A stretch of DNA of 64,000 nt from Liolophura sinensis. Lineage: Eukaryota; Mollusca; Polyplacophora; Chitonida; Chitonidae. Shown here one piece after another: positions 22,824-34,059 of this stretch (position 1 is the first letter of the stretch; the number at the start of each line of letters is the position of its first letter). Location of the stretch: NCBI RefSeq assembly GCF_032854445.1, contig NC_088295.1, positions 89,264,644 to 89,328,643 on the forward strand. Reading direction: 5' to 3'. The notes beneath the pieces are model-generated. The model did no database searches, was not told the DNA's origin, and saw nothing but the letters and a program-made list of their open reading frames with translations. A program made the translations under genes and the position numbers.

Positions 22824-23155
22824 AGTGAGTGAGTGCTTGGGGTTTAACGTCGTACTCAACAATTTTTTCAGTCATATGACGACGAAGGAGTCTTTAGGGT
22901 GCATGTACGTGTAATGTGCCTCCTTGTAGCAGGACGGATTTCCACCGCTCGTTTATTTAGTGCTGCTTCACTGAGACGACTTACCGAAGGCAAGTAAGCC
23001 GCCCCGCCCGAGCCATTATACTGATACGGGTCAACCAGTCGTTGCACTATCCCCTTCATGCTGAACGCCAAGCGAGGAAGTTACAATTTCCTCTTTTAAA
23101 GTCTTAGGTGTGACTCGATCTAGGATTGATCCTGGATCTACCGGTCCCGAAGCGG
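22824..23155 (-). repeat. SINE family 1, 5-prime truncated, with 13-bp target duplication
   Basis: On the reverse strand this matches the SINE at 10,708-11,052 and 37,631-37,989, including ggtagatccaggatcaatcc, aggaaattgtaacttcctcg, ggttgacccgtatcagtata and the gtgagtgagtgc tail. It lacks the A-box end of the tRNA head. A perfect 13-bp duplication, attcctatgtatg, flanks it at 22,811-22,823 and 23,156-23,168, so both ends of the insertion are defined. The frame at 22,868-23,071 is SINE sequence. Confidence 0.93.
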
Positions 23156-23289
23156 ATTCCTATGTATGTGACAGAGTAATATTATTATCCCCATTGCTAT
23201 ACTGTATATGTATTTTCATTTTTTTTTTCATTTTTCAAAGAAATGTTACTGGTAAAGTCCACTTTTCGTATTTTCACTCACTACCATGT

Positions 23290-24100
23290 AACTTGAGTGG
23301 GTTACTGCTTTGACTGTAACCAAAACACGTGTGTCCGAGACGGACGATGTTTCTGCACCCACAGGGTTTATTCTACCAAAAAACCTTTTTACATGTATGT
23401 TGATGTCAAAGATGTGTTTCAAAACTTTGATAATAATATGTATAATTAAGGAATGTATAACAAGCAGTGTTTTGCTGTTGTATTTTGACTAGTCCTGTTA
23501 AACACGATTTGTTGAGTAGTGACGCCAGGACTATAATGTGAAAGCTACTGGCGCGAGCTATTCAGTTGTGATGCGCATCCCTGCACTGCAATATGTGGAA
23601 TAATTGTTTGAATAGTTAGTAATATTGTTTGTATGTAAGCCAAAGTGAATCTTGGGATAATGTTACTTCAACGGTGTCAGTCCGTTTTCTCAAATGATTC
23701 TACTGACATAAATGTTTTCACGTCTCCAATATGAGGGAAAATAAGGTTCTAGTAAACACAGCGAGAAGTCCACGCCATATACGATCACGAGCCGAATGTT
23801 GATAAATGTATTTTTCCTTGATAATGATTGCACATTGGTTGAACAGTTCAAATTGTAGTTTAATAATGTTAAAATTTCGTGTAACTGTACTTGTAGTCTA
23901 TTGATGTTCGAACCCTGCAAATCCATCATGTAGCTTTAAATTTGGAGTGTTTTGACAGTAACCAAAACCGAGGCGAATGATGTTGCATCATCCACCGGGT
24001 TTATTCTATAAGTAAACCTATTTGCACATACGACTGTGGTGTCCTGTCGTGTGTGTCTAGCATGATTCGTCATCAGCAATATGAGGGAAACAGAACCAGG
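23290..24100 (-). repeat. Pair of direct repeats next to Gypsy element 4, possibly LTR pieces
   Basis: Two similar stretches occur about 640 bp apart. The one at 23,310-23,420 has tttgactgtaaccaaaac, gatgtttctgca and gggtttattct. The one at 23,945-24,050 has ttttgacagtaaccaaaacc, gatgttgcatca and gggtttattct. A second shared phrase, caatatgaggga, is at 23,727 and 24,079. They lie directly downstream of the reverse-strand integrase tail of element 4, where a 3-prime LTR would be expected, so they may be LTR remnants. Without a matching LTR on the other side this stays a suggestion. Confidence 0.45.
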
Positions 24101-24109
24101 GTTTCAGAC

Positions 24110-25030
24110 GGTCTAAATGGACTACCTGGGTCTTTCCGTCGGAACTTTCGATACGAAAAGTGACGTCAAGCAACACCCCAACCATAGTAACTGGACCGAA
24201 CCAGCGATCACGTAACTTGCTGTTTTCCCCTCGCCTGCTTGAAGTGGTGTATTAATAAACCTGATCATTCACTCTGAACCGCTGTGGATTTAATTTGAGA
24301 TCATAAAGTCTTTCCTGTTTGTCAAGTGTTTTCCGGTGAAGTCACCAGCATCCTGGTGAATTTGTACACGGCCACGCAGATCGATTACCCAATCTACAGT
24401 CTCTACTTTCTGAACAGGAGGGGCCACCAGGACAAGATGTGCCGGCAGTGTGGTTCGGAGTATATTTAGAAGTCCCGTGCGCTGCTGCACGGTACACCAT
24501 CAGCGACATGGGAATATGGACATTCCAGTCGCAGAGAGGCTGCGAGAGATGTGTTCATCATTTGTGTCAAGGTTCTATCAAACCGCTCCACAACTCCGTT
24601 AGACTGTGGATGATATGCGGTCGTCCTAGATTCCTTCATCCCGAAAAGACGACACATACCTGGCGTCAGAATGAAGCAAGATGGAAACACCAAACCAAGA
24701 TTCATACAAATCTATTACAGCTTGCGCTACTGTTTTTTGTTAGGGAGCCTCCACTCACTTTGTAAAACAATAGCAGACTACTATCACGTAGCAATTCCCA
24801 TGCTTTTTTGAAAGAGGTCCAAGCCAATCAATAGCAATTCGATCTAGTGTTATCTGTCACCGATTACGTCATCGGACCATCCTTCCAGACTGTTTCGTAC
24901 GATTACAAACATCGCAGCTGTGAGACCACAAGAGCACATCTGGTTGCAAGCCAGTCTAACTGTAAACCTGTTTTAACTTCTTAAGAGACTTCTGCACACC
25001 AAGGCGTCCGCTTTTTCATGAACATAACAA
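24110..25030 (-). mobile_element. pol: Ty3/Gypsy remnant, element 4 (integrase only)
   Basis: Reading the reverse strand from 25,030, the sequence shows a VQKSLKKLKQ-like zinc-finger segment ending in CDVCNRT. The core follows with LDRIAIDWLGPLSKKHGN, which holds the first catalytic Asp. Then comes MCRLFGMKESRTTAYHPQSN followed by GVVERFDRTLTQMM, which holds the catalytic Glu motif. The tail reads LRTTLPAHLVLVAPP and VDWVIDLRGRVQ, typical of the integrase end of Gypsy elements. The HTDQG motif around the second Asp is deleted or scrambled, and several stops occur. Nothing upstream of integrase is present. It is a 5-prime truncated remnant from a different Gypsy lineage than elements 1-3, judged by its tail. 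Confidence 0.85.
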
Positions 25031-25690
25031 CAGCGCTCACTTAAATCATTTTTAACATAAGCGATTAATTATTTAATTCTAAAACGGAAATGACGCATGT
25101 GATGCATGTAGACATTGCAACAGCAACGTAATACTAAATTGTCAGCATGCAATATAGTTTGTCACTGTTTGGTGACATAATGTAGCTCTGTGTTGTAGCT
25201 ATTTACCAAAATTTGTATGCATCGGCCTTGACACCTACTTCATTCATAGGCTGTACTCTGGGCACGGATAGTGTTAACATGTAAACTTACATAAATCCAC
25301 ATCATGCCCACGATGGACACCACACGGCATTTAGGCCTATAACACGTTAGGTAGTGTTTGTAGTGTTTTGATTGTTTATTTGCAAAGGGCTAGATATATC
25401 TCGCGGCCCGTCAAATGCGTTTTATTAGACATACATTGGTTCGAAACCCAGGGCCAGACAGCATTTGACATGCTGACTATTTATATTCAAACTATAAGCC
25501 TTTTGGTGTATGGCACGGTATTTATGCTAGGCTGTATTTCATTGGTGCAGGAAACCTGGCCTGAGTTGTAGGCCTCGGTTTCAGGTCTGCCCGTTGATAT
25601 GCACAGCGAGTGCACTCCTTGGTCATCTCATAAACTGAAGTGACAAACCCATTCCCAGAATGTTTGAAATTTGTGTCTTAATAGTGGTTG
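25031..25690. other. Unassigned sequence, no gene seen
   Basis: No gene or repeat is recognised. The frame at 25,368-25,571 has no motif. Confidence 0.45.
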
Positions 25691-25693
25691 GTT

Positions 25694-25714
25694 GGGTGGG
25701 GTGGGGTGGGTGGG
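25694..25714 (+). other. G-quadruplex-forming motif
   Basis: Five runs of three or four G are separated by single T bases (gggtggggtggggtgggtgg and one more g). This satisfies the standard four-run quadruplex pattern with the shortest possible loops, which is known to favour very stable parallel G-quadruplexes. It lies about 95 bp before a long TA repeat. Confidence 0.85.
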
Positions 25715-25803
25715 TTTTGGATAGACCGTGATTTTACGTACTCGAACGTGTGGTAGGAAATGTTATACGATATTTACAACTTTATGTATATGTGAAATAT
25801 AAA

Positions 25804-25807
<4 letters not shown>

Positions 25808-25892
<85 letters not shown>
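25808..25892. repeat. (TA)n microsatellite, about 42 units
   Basis: An uninterrupted alternating TA run of about 85 bp. The Tyr-Ile frames read through it on both strands (25,750-25,956 and 25,782-25,991) are artefacts of the repeat. Confidence 0.98.
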
Positions 25893-25895
<3 letters not shown>

Positions 25896-26779
25896 CACCC
25901 ACATTTTGGAAATTTCGCTTCCACTGAGTTTTGTCATTTTATATTTGTTCGTCTGATCATAAGTTACATGTACCCTATGTCCATAAAACAAACCGTGAGG
26001 AAACTTATAATTTAAATATAAAATATCTCCGTAAAGTGACTAACCCTGTCTCACAGTGATTGATAAATAAAAAATCAATAAAAAAACAATAATACAACAT
26101 CGCCAAAGTACCACTGTTTTATGGAGATAATCAGATAATAGGTCTAGTGCTTGCTCAGTTATTCATCCGCAAGCCCAATATAATAAAAATAATATATAGA
26201 CCTGCGCCAGAACAGAAAGGTTTATCCATTATTACTAAATGTTTGCTATACCAGAGTCAAAAACATGTATACGTGAAGCCAGGTTCTTTGATCCCTGTTT
26301 TCATTGCATAATACGTGTAGTAATAATAATAAGCCCTATGCGACATAAGTGAAATGTTTTTGAGCAGGATGTAATATATAGATCAAAGTAAATTTACATA
26401 ATGGTGTAATCGATGTAAATCAGGTATGACTGTGTACGACTTTATTGAAGTTGGATAATTCCTATACGACTGCCAGATACCCATACGATTTGGTTGAGTA
26501 GGATTCACCATATTTTGTTGAAATGACATTGAAAATTACTGTAATAAGTGCCTACATGTACCTTTTTAAATCACATAAAGACAGCTGTGCGGCTAGTAGC
26601 TTATATATTGAGCAAAGTAAACTGTATAGGGTTCTCTCCAAAAGATTACAATATGGAATCATGCTCTACACAGTGTTTTTTGTCACATTATTTATATTAA
26701 AACTGATTTACGTTGGCGCCGGTCTTGAAAAGGCATCTAGAAACAACTGAAATTCAGTCGAAATTCGTTGGTCTTGTCC
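25893..26779. other. AT-rich spacer before block Y copy B
   Basis: AT-rich sequence with no recognised gene or repeat. The short frame at 26,523-26,750 has a hydrophobic stretch (MLYTVFFVTLFILKLIYVGA) but no further support and is not called. Confidence 0.45.
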
Positions 26780-28169
26780 TTTAATACATTCAGTTAATTT
26801 GAAATACACTGATGAAAACCTCACACAAGGTTAGAGGTAACCATAAATGAAGGCTGTGTGCTACAAAAGACGCGACTTGAAAGTCCAGAAACTCCGCTCA
26901 AGTATCACTGCTGCATGACGTCTCCTGTAGGCCTATGCTTGATATGCTTACGACACACTGGGTATGAACCCATCCTCATGACGGGAACACTGACCGAAAC
27001 TCACTGCAGTTCATGTCTGAATGACAGCGAGACTGTGGGAAAATCCACTTGGAAATTCACAAATAGCCAGCCATGGACAGGTATGCAAACATCCATAACA
27101 CACCTATACTCTTCACAAGATTGTCAGCTACTCATGTACTGTGAAAACCTTCACATTACAGCTGTCGGAATGAACGTACACTCACAAGTCGTTTTAAACC
27201 TTCCATACAATACGTCTACTCTTAAGACAAGTGCCAAGCATGTAACATGGCGAAACTAGTTTGGCCTACATTATACACAGCTGTATACAGTGCGATACTC
27301 TTTTCAAGGTCTCCTACCATGGGGAAAACGTCTAGTCGCGAAAAGATTGCCATAAGATCGAGTCGTTTTCAGTGATGTATAATACTTAAGACTCAAATGC
27401 TGATACCCTGTTATACTTAATTACGTTATGGTTGTCGTTGTTGTAGGTTGGATATAATCCCATAACGAAACACCATTTTTACTGTATTGTAACAGTGTAA
27501 GATATTAGCTCTGGTCAGTAGCTTGGCATTATGGAGACCAACTGCTGTGGTCTATTAATACTGTTTCTCTACATCATAGACCATCGATTTGGATACGTAT
27601 GTGATTGAAAATCTATATTGTCAGCCTCCTTGGACATTGATGTTCGTGTAACATGTTTGGTGAATCTTATTACTGCATCTTGCTCTGAAATAGTTGACCA
27701 ATTTACAGTTTTAGCTTCTCCATTAGCTTTCCTACTTGGAAGAACGAAACAAATCTAATATCTATCCTGCTTTAAACTCGAACCAATTTAAATGTGTTTG
27801 GAGCATGTTCATTTCATAAATATTTTAGCTCTTATGTTGTTGTCAAAGTAAAAATGATGGAGTTTATTGGAAACTATATTGTTTGACAGTGAAGCCGTTA
27901 TTGATCGCGATGTCAACGCGATGTTATTGAAGCGCAATGACAACGTATCAGCTTTATATAAGTCATTTGTTTTCAGATATTGTAAAATAAGAGAGTTTGG
28001 AGACTGACAAGATTGTATCATGCATTCTTCACTTCGACTTCAATAGGCGTCAGTTTTCTGTCCTGCATGTGTACCGTATAACAACTGAGGACTGGACTGA
28101 TAAAAGTCCCAGCATTGTGCCTCGTGTTTTGCTTGCCCTTAAAGCGGAACAGAGACCGTGCTTATGTAG

Positions 28170-28690
28170 ACTAATCTGACAAGAGATTCACGAACCACAA
28201 AGTCCGAGACAAATGACGACTTGTAATGATGGAAATGTTTTGCCCACCAAAATTACACCTATAAATTGCATGCATTCAGTATACTTCCTATCTTTTCGCA
28301 TAAGCTTCAGGTCTCTCTTTTGAGCATCTTGCATGCTCTTTTCCAGTGTTCGTTAAATATGGGGGAATTTCTTAAACACTGTATTAGTTAGAGATCAATA
28401 TTGTCCAGACATGGGGTCCGCTCAGAACGACGAGGGGTCATCTGTTCTGATCTTTATTGTACGTGTAGACAGATCTATCAGTCAGGCGACTGTTAACTTT
28501 GATGTAGGGGACAGGAGACAGATGGAGGAACCGGAAGCCTGGAGACAAGTCGTCTGCTGGCCTCAGTCAGTACGTCGTCCACGGCTAACTTACTGATGTG
28601 GTCTGCTCCTCAACGGGTGGTGAAATGATGTACAAACTGGAAGGCGATGCTATTCTTGGGAGTTTGACAGGTAAATAGGGGAACCCTGTT
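28170..28690. other. Segment present only in block Y copy B
   Basis: In copy A the phrase gtagactggtgaatcatcaccatctcgctc is continuous (10,668-10,699). In copy B gtagact at about 28,163 and tggatcatcaccatctcgctc at about 28,690 are separated by about 520 bp. The segment has no recognised gene. Whether it was inserted in B or deleted from A cannot be told; no clear target duplication was seen. Confidence 0.6.
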
Positions 28691-29013
28691 GGATCATCAC
28701 CATCTCGCTCGCTAATCTGCGTACGAACCAGAAGGAGCGACAAAGCAAAATAAATTTTGAAACATCCATTAACAGTTGATGAAAAAGACTAGTTAAAAAT
28801 ATGATAAGAGAAAAAATGGGTTGTGTTGTAGGGGTTTTCGTTTTAAAAGTATGATAAAAGAAGTAATTTGTAATTACTTTTTTAAAAATGGGTTGTGTTG
28901 TTGGGGTTTTCATTTTCCCTGTTTACCCAAGTTGTTCTGCGCATATCGGGATATGTTACAGGGCCTGACGGATATGACCATTTTACAGGTACGGCAAATG
29001 AAACATTCAATTA

Positions 29014-29074
29014 AGGCCTCAGTACTATGGAGATATTACATGACACATGTAATATCTCCACAGTACTGAGGCCT
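29014..29074. repeat. Near-perfect inverted repeat (29-bp arms, 3-base loop)
   Basis: The arm aggcctcagtact starting at 29,014 and ending gatattacatg at 29,042 is followed by aca, and then by the reverse complement from catgtaatatc to agtactgaggcct (29,046-29,074). Twenty-eight of 29 positions pair. The segment lies in sequence present in copy B and absent from copy A. The loop is too short for a usual microRNA precursor, so a cruciform or terminal-inverted-repeat remnant of a small DNA element is more likely. Confidence 0.93.
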
Positions 29075-31369
29075 CCGGTTACATTCATGTAAATCTCTCA
29101 TACAGGGAAACATTGTCAGATTTCTGTATTTGTATGGTCTCTTTATTTGCCACAATCAAATCGGTCGAGTTCTTTCAAACTAACGTTGTCACGTAGATTA
29201 TATAGATTCAACAGTAAATCAGATTAGAGAGACTTGAATAGCTTAGTTTAAAGAAAGCCAAAACTGATTGGGATGGTGATCATAAGGCATCGTATGTGTT
29301 ATAATTACTTTTCAAAACTTTGTCACCTTGGAGGACACATAATTCATGCGATATAATAAAACCTCTCTTTCCATAATATCTCATTCACACTTTCCTCAAA
29401 ACATAGTTTGTGGCCCTCATCATGAACCATGCGACCAAATGCCTCAATTGATCTGTGGATCAACCAGTCTAAATAAGCTTAGTGATGGTAATAAAACACC
29501 ACACCTACAGTGTGCTAAACATCCCATGGAACAATGGCAGACACCAGTGAGGCAGGTAATAATTTTTCTCTTTAAAGGTCTACCGTGACTACTAATGTGT
29601 GTGTGTACCAATACATATAACGAGCCTTCTGGTTATTACTGTAGAGAACACACACAAACCAGGGACATTGTCATTGACACGAGACCACTCTGTGCGAGCA
29701 AAAACAAGAGCCTGGCTTAGAATGGGAAGCAAAATAGGGAGAAGAGTGCCATCGTTATCATAAATAGAAGAATTGTTAGTTGGACACCTGCTTTTGGATA
29801 ATGGGAGTTTGGTTTGGGCACATTACCTCGAAAATGCGGCCAGTTACGCGGTATCCCCGGGGTTAGAGATAATATACCTGTACTGACATTCAGAAATCTG
29901 CCATGCATTGCCTTGTTAATGTCCCCATATAAATGTTTACTTTATAGACTAAATTGTTGAAATACGTGGTACACCCCCAAAACTACGGCAAGTTGCATTT
30001 TGGCTCCATGTAAACAGTAAGGTTGATAGTTGCGAATTAGCAACATTAACAAACGCCACGCTGAGGTCACCACCAATAACAAAGTAAAACCGGCTGAAGA
30101 ATTTACTGCCTAAATTGATAATTAATCTGGCCCACAAAACAGTATTAATGAGCTAGACAGTATACTTTTATAGTGTGCTAAACTATGTGATATCGTAGTG
30201 AGCATGGTACACAGGATGTCTGCACAACGTCCATATTTGTTCATCACCTCCTAGATGACTGAGGAACAACATGTTAGAGTATATCCATCATCGTGGTCCG
30301 GGATGCCAAGTGCTGTACATATGATTGAATCAGCTATGTGTCTCTACTCGTCAATGATGGGTAATAACAGGCGTCAGACGGGTGTAACGCTGGTGCAAGG
30401 CCACATGACTGGTCGGCTTCAAAGGAACAATCAAACGAATATAATAAATACATGTTTATAGCACAGAGGTATTTCCAGGCATCCCCGCTGTCAAGGAAAA
30501 CTTAATAAAGTCAGATAGCTGTTTGATTTGATTTTGATCCGGCGGGAACTCGACAAAGCTTATATACTTGTATCCTTATCCATTATTGAAAAGATATTTC
30601 AGTATTTCTTGATGAAAAAAGCTGGAATTTGCATGCTTCACATAATATCTGGAGGAGGGGCTAATTTAACTTCCATTATAAGTGGACCTTTATTCCCATT
30701 AAATCCTTTTTTCTCATTTGGGACAAAATGGAAATGTGTCGGCTGAGGTATGTACATCTGCCTACTGTAGGTGATTTCCGGAAGGCTACAGTGTCTGCTG
30801 AGAGATGGATGAACCAGTCAACCAGAACGCCAGGTGGTGCTGCGTGGATGGTTGCCCATTGAGTTTTCTCGTGTCCTCACAATACAATACCACGTCATTT
30901 ATGTTAAAGTACCGCAATCATTTGATTTTTGTTCAGAAACCAGTGATAACGTAAACTTAAGCTAGATCTACATAAATCCAAAAATGTCGAAAATATCGCG
31001 AATGAGGGTTACCGATGTGCAGAGGTACATCTGTGGCGACTATGTAGGGTGGGATTTAGGGGTAATACATTGTTTGAAAGTATGATCAGTATACATGTAA
31101 GACCAATCTATAGGAAGAGATGTTATGTCAAAGTATGAAGATAATTGAAACACATGTATATTTGAAGTAGAGAAGGTCAGTGAATTTAGACGCTACCCTT
31201 GGATGAGCCAGAGGGCGCTCAGGGTTTAGGTACATTTAGAGTGACGCCGAGGGAAAAGTGGATTGCTTTTCTGATTCTTGGTTAACTCCATATGAAGAAT
31301 TTTTCACTTATATGACGGGGATTAGCTTTATGCATGGGCAGTTTTAACGGGCAATCAACCTTTGGCATG

Positions 31370-31605
31370 TCACCTAATGCACCTTATTAATTTGCACACG
31401 ATACACCAAAAAGACAAGTTGTGTTCATCCAACATTACACTACAAACAAACCTACGAGGGGCATCAGGCAAACGTCTTACGAATAATGAGAGTTGGAGAA
31501 CAAGAAATTTCCTTGTCCATGGCCGAGTTTGAACCCACAACCTCGCCTGCCCGAGGAGTAAAACTTGCCTACCTAAATGACTGCCAAGCGTGAAAGGGAA
31601 AAAGT
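31370..31605 (-). repeat. SINE family 2 in block Y copy B
   Basis: On the reverse strand the head has gtcatttaggtaggcaag as a weak A-box region and gttgtgggttcaaactcgg as B-box region. The body has ttgccttgatgcccctcgt-like sequence, gtttgtttgtagtgtaatgttg and tgaacacaacttgtc. It aligns with 4,759-4,950 and, without its head, with 13,340-13,530 in copy A. The frame at 31,370-31,615 is SINE sequence. Confidence 0.7.
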
Positions 31606-31989
31606 GGACCGACACGTAGCTTATTGACTAGAAAAAATTTTCCCAAAATTCATTTTTTAAACTTTTATCTGAAAGAACATAATTGACCAATAAACAGATG
31701 TGTGAAGTAAGTGCTAAAGCGTTGACTCCAGTCAGAAGCAAACTACCAAACACTAACGCTGTATGTAGACTGGTAGGGTTGAACTGATTTGGATCAATCC
31801 GTTAGTGGGTATGGGCCTGTTGTTTGAACACTAATCTCCTATGGAACAATGCGAAAAGCTCAATTATTATGACGACTCCATATTATGACAACAAAATCGG
31901 CTTAAAGTACTTGTTACGGCCTTCCATACATTTTACCCGCAACTCTCCAATATAAAATGAATTTACAACTCCTAGCTAACTACACTGTG

Positions 31990-32258
31990 TTATACACCCT
32001 GTCTCCTGGACTCACCAGGGATCCACGCACAAGAGATGGTATCCCTTTTTAGCTTTCAGGGATGATTTTGGGATGCTTCTCGGCACCTTGGTAAGTATAC
32101 TTCAATCTCTTTTCAAAGTTCTTCACATATTCCGGATAACCCTGGTCATCACCAGGGTAACATGTACCCAGATTTAGGATTATGTCAACAGGTAGGCAGG
32201 CGTTCCTCCCAACAGCAAAAAATGGAGACGTAATGGTAGGGACAGCAGTTGAAACCAT
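31990..32258 (-). pseudogene. pol: Gypsy element 3 integrase core end
   Basis: The frame at 32,258-32,049 has SPFFAVGRNACLPVDIIL, matching the SPFFLMFGREARLPVDL motif at the end of the integrase core, then YPEYVKNFEKRLKYTYQ, the usual helix after it. It begins about 10 bases after the RNase H linker. An intact element would have roughly 250 residues of zinc finger and core between these points. The remainder of the C-terminal domain decays by about 31,990. Confidence 0.82.
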
Positions 32259-32268
32259 TTTTGGACAT

Positions 32269-33129
32269 CTAATGTTCCGTTACGATACAGAACGTCACCC
32301 TTAATCTGTAGATTATTCCACCGAAGCCGTAAAGCTTTGATGCTTTTGACAAGCAAGTTAGCTGTTCCTGCGACGGTTTCGAAGTTTGTTCGACAGATTC
32401 TAGCACCGCTTTAACATCGGGGTCCTTTGACTGTTCCTCTGGCCAGTCAACATTCAACAGAGAAGAATAAGGAAAGCTGCTTACAACTTGATGACTCAGA
32501 CATAAGGAATCTGCAGCTCCATTGTCGTCATTACGATCAACAAGAGCCTTGATTACATTTGCCATTACACATTCTCGTGAGAACATCCACATCAACGGAA
32601 CGACTACCAGGCTTGTAGAACACCTTAAATTCATACGTTGCTAGCTCTGTAAGCCATCTATGTCTAGTCGCATCTAGTTATGCAGAAGAGTTCACATATG
32701 TCAGAGGGGGGGTGATCCATTGTCACAACAAACTTGGCTCCGTAGAGGTAATCGTGATACTGCTTTGTGACTGCGTAATACAGTCCGAGGCACTTTAGCT
32801 TATTGGTATTGAGTTCAGTTCGGGTATTCGCAAAGCTTTCCTTCCATAAGCAATCATTTCGACATTCCCATCTTTATGTTCTTGACACGAGGCAGCGCCA
32901 AGACCTTGCTTTCTTGCATCAATGGCTAGGTCGGTTTAAACTGGGGTGTGTCAAGACTGGCGGTGCAATCAGGTACTCGATAAGTCTTTCGAGTGCTGCT
33001 TGCTGTTCCGGACCCCAGTGTCAGGGTTGGTACCATACGTTACGTCTTAGTGACTTCTTGCGACAAACTTTTGTTCGTGCCAAAACAGATGTAAAAGGTC
33101 TGGCGATCAAGGAAAAAGCCTTCACAAAT
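32269..33129 (-). pseudogene. pol: Gypsy element 3 RNase H remnant and linker
   Basis: From 33,129 downward the reverse strand carries decayed RNase H sequence in mixed frames. The end of the domain and the linker are recognisable in the frame at 32,634-32,269: a NVIKALVDRNDDNGAADSL-like variant of the NADALSR motif, then VDWPEEQSKDPDVKAVLE, the linker phrase typical of this Gypsy group, and LYGFGGIIYR. The linker is followed almost at once by the integrase C-terminal end, so the zinc finger and catalytic core have been removed. Confidence 0.75.
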
Positions 33130-33756
33130 TTCCGATAAAATTCAGCGAATCGAAGAAATTTCTGGAATTGCAGTACACCTTTGGGTACGGGTCAGTTTTT
33201 CAAGACCTTGATTTTCTCTGGATAACACTCTATGCCGCCTTTTGAGATGGCATTTCTCTTGACATTTGTCTGGCTTTAACTTGAGACCAGCATCATCCAA
33301 TCTCCGGAAGACATCTCCCATTATGTTAATATTTTCAGACAGAGTTTTGAAATGAACCATTTTAGAATGTATGTAGACTAGAGCATTCCTATGATGCAAA
33401 TCACCCAATACTTGGTGCATGATCCTCTGAAATCTGGTGCGTTTGAAAGCCCGAATGACATTTGGTTGCACTCGAAGAAACCTAAAGGGCTTAAGTTGTT
33501 ATCGAGCTTCGTCATAAAGTGCTGGAGGTATCCGTCGAGGTTTATCTTTAAACGGTAGCTCGTCCGTCAGTTCGATTATATGTTTCACCACAGATGTCTT
33601 TTCCAAATCAGAGTCATCCAAAGAAAAGATTTTCTTCCAGCAAAGGAGCTCTGATTTAAATCCCTTTACATCCACTTTAGTTCCATCCAACAGGAATTTC
33701 GGAAAGTTCTCTGCCATCTTCCAGAGCTTGGATCTGATTTGCCCTGTCCACATCAC
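33130..33756 (-). pseudogene. pol: Gypsy element 3 reverse transcriptase, broken
   Basis: The frame at 33,756-33,499 gives the RT lead-in: WKKIFSLDDSDLEKTSVVKH and LPFKDKPRRIPPALYDEAR, which match the conserved HxIxTxxxxPxxxxPRRxPP region. Most of the fingers and palm are deleted, and the next frame (33,471-33,142) resumes with RTRFQRIMHQVLGDLHHRNA and then DAGLKLKPDKC. The YxDD box reads YIHS, so both catalytic aspartates are lost. The forward frame at 32,803-33,138 lies antisense to the following RNase H region and is a shadow. Confidence 0.83.
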
Positions 33757-33779
33757 CAGATTTTAAATCTCCTATGTAT

Positions 33780-34053
33780 ATTCCTAACAGTACTGTTACA
33801 GTTTCAGAGTTGTCATTACATGTCTTAAGTGGAACACATGTAAGATCTCTTGCAATGTCTACTACATAAGGTGTGATGGATACCCCGATGATCTTCCAGC
33901 TGGTTCCGCCACAGCAATTCCAGATGCATGAGTGAGTTTAGTCTGACCGTTTGCCACCACACTTTGTCCACAGGTAAGGCAGAATATAATTAAAGACGTA
34001 CAACATAGAGAGAAAAACCAGAGCATTGTCATAGCTGGTAAAATTATGGTCAC
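33780..34053 (-). pseudogene. pol: Gypsy element 3 protease-RT spacer
   Basis: The reverse frame reads VVANGQTKLTHASGIAVAEP, and then in a shifted frame a GIIVTP-like segment, VDIARDLTCVPLK, TVTVLLGIYIG and ALEDGREL-like sequence. This is the conserved beta-rich segment that lies between protease and RT in many Gypsy pol proteins. The frame opens with a hydrophobic stretch that could be mistaken for a signal peptide, but it lies directly upstream of RT in the same strand and order, so retroelement origin is preferred. Confidence 0.65.
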
Positions 34054-34059
34054 ACGTAA

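Noticed and set aside
25750-25991. Tyr-Ile repeat proteins on both strands
   Set aside because: They are translations of the (TA)n microsatellite.
29014-29074. microRNA precursor
   Set aside because: The loop has only three bases and the arms pair almost perfectly, unlike typical animal precursors.
32803-33138. 111-codon forward frame
   Set aside because: It lies antisense to the RNase H region of Gypsy element 3 and has no motif.
33862-34053. Small secreted protein with an N-terminal hydrophobic stretch (reverse strand)
   Set aside because: Its second half matches the Gypsy protease-RT spacer and it lies in the correct place upstream of RT.
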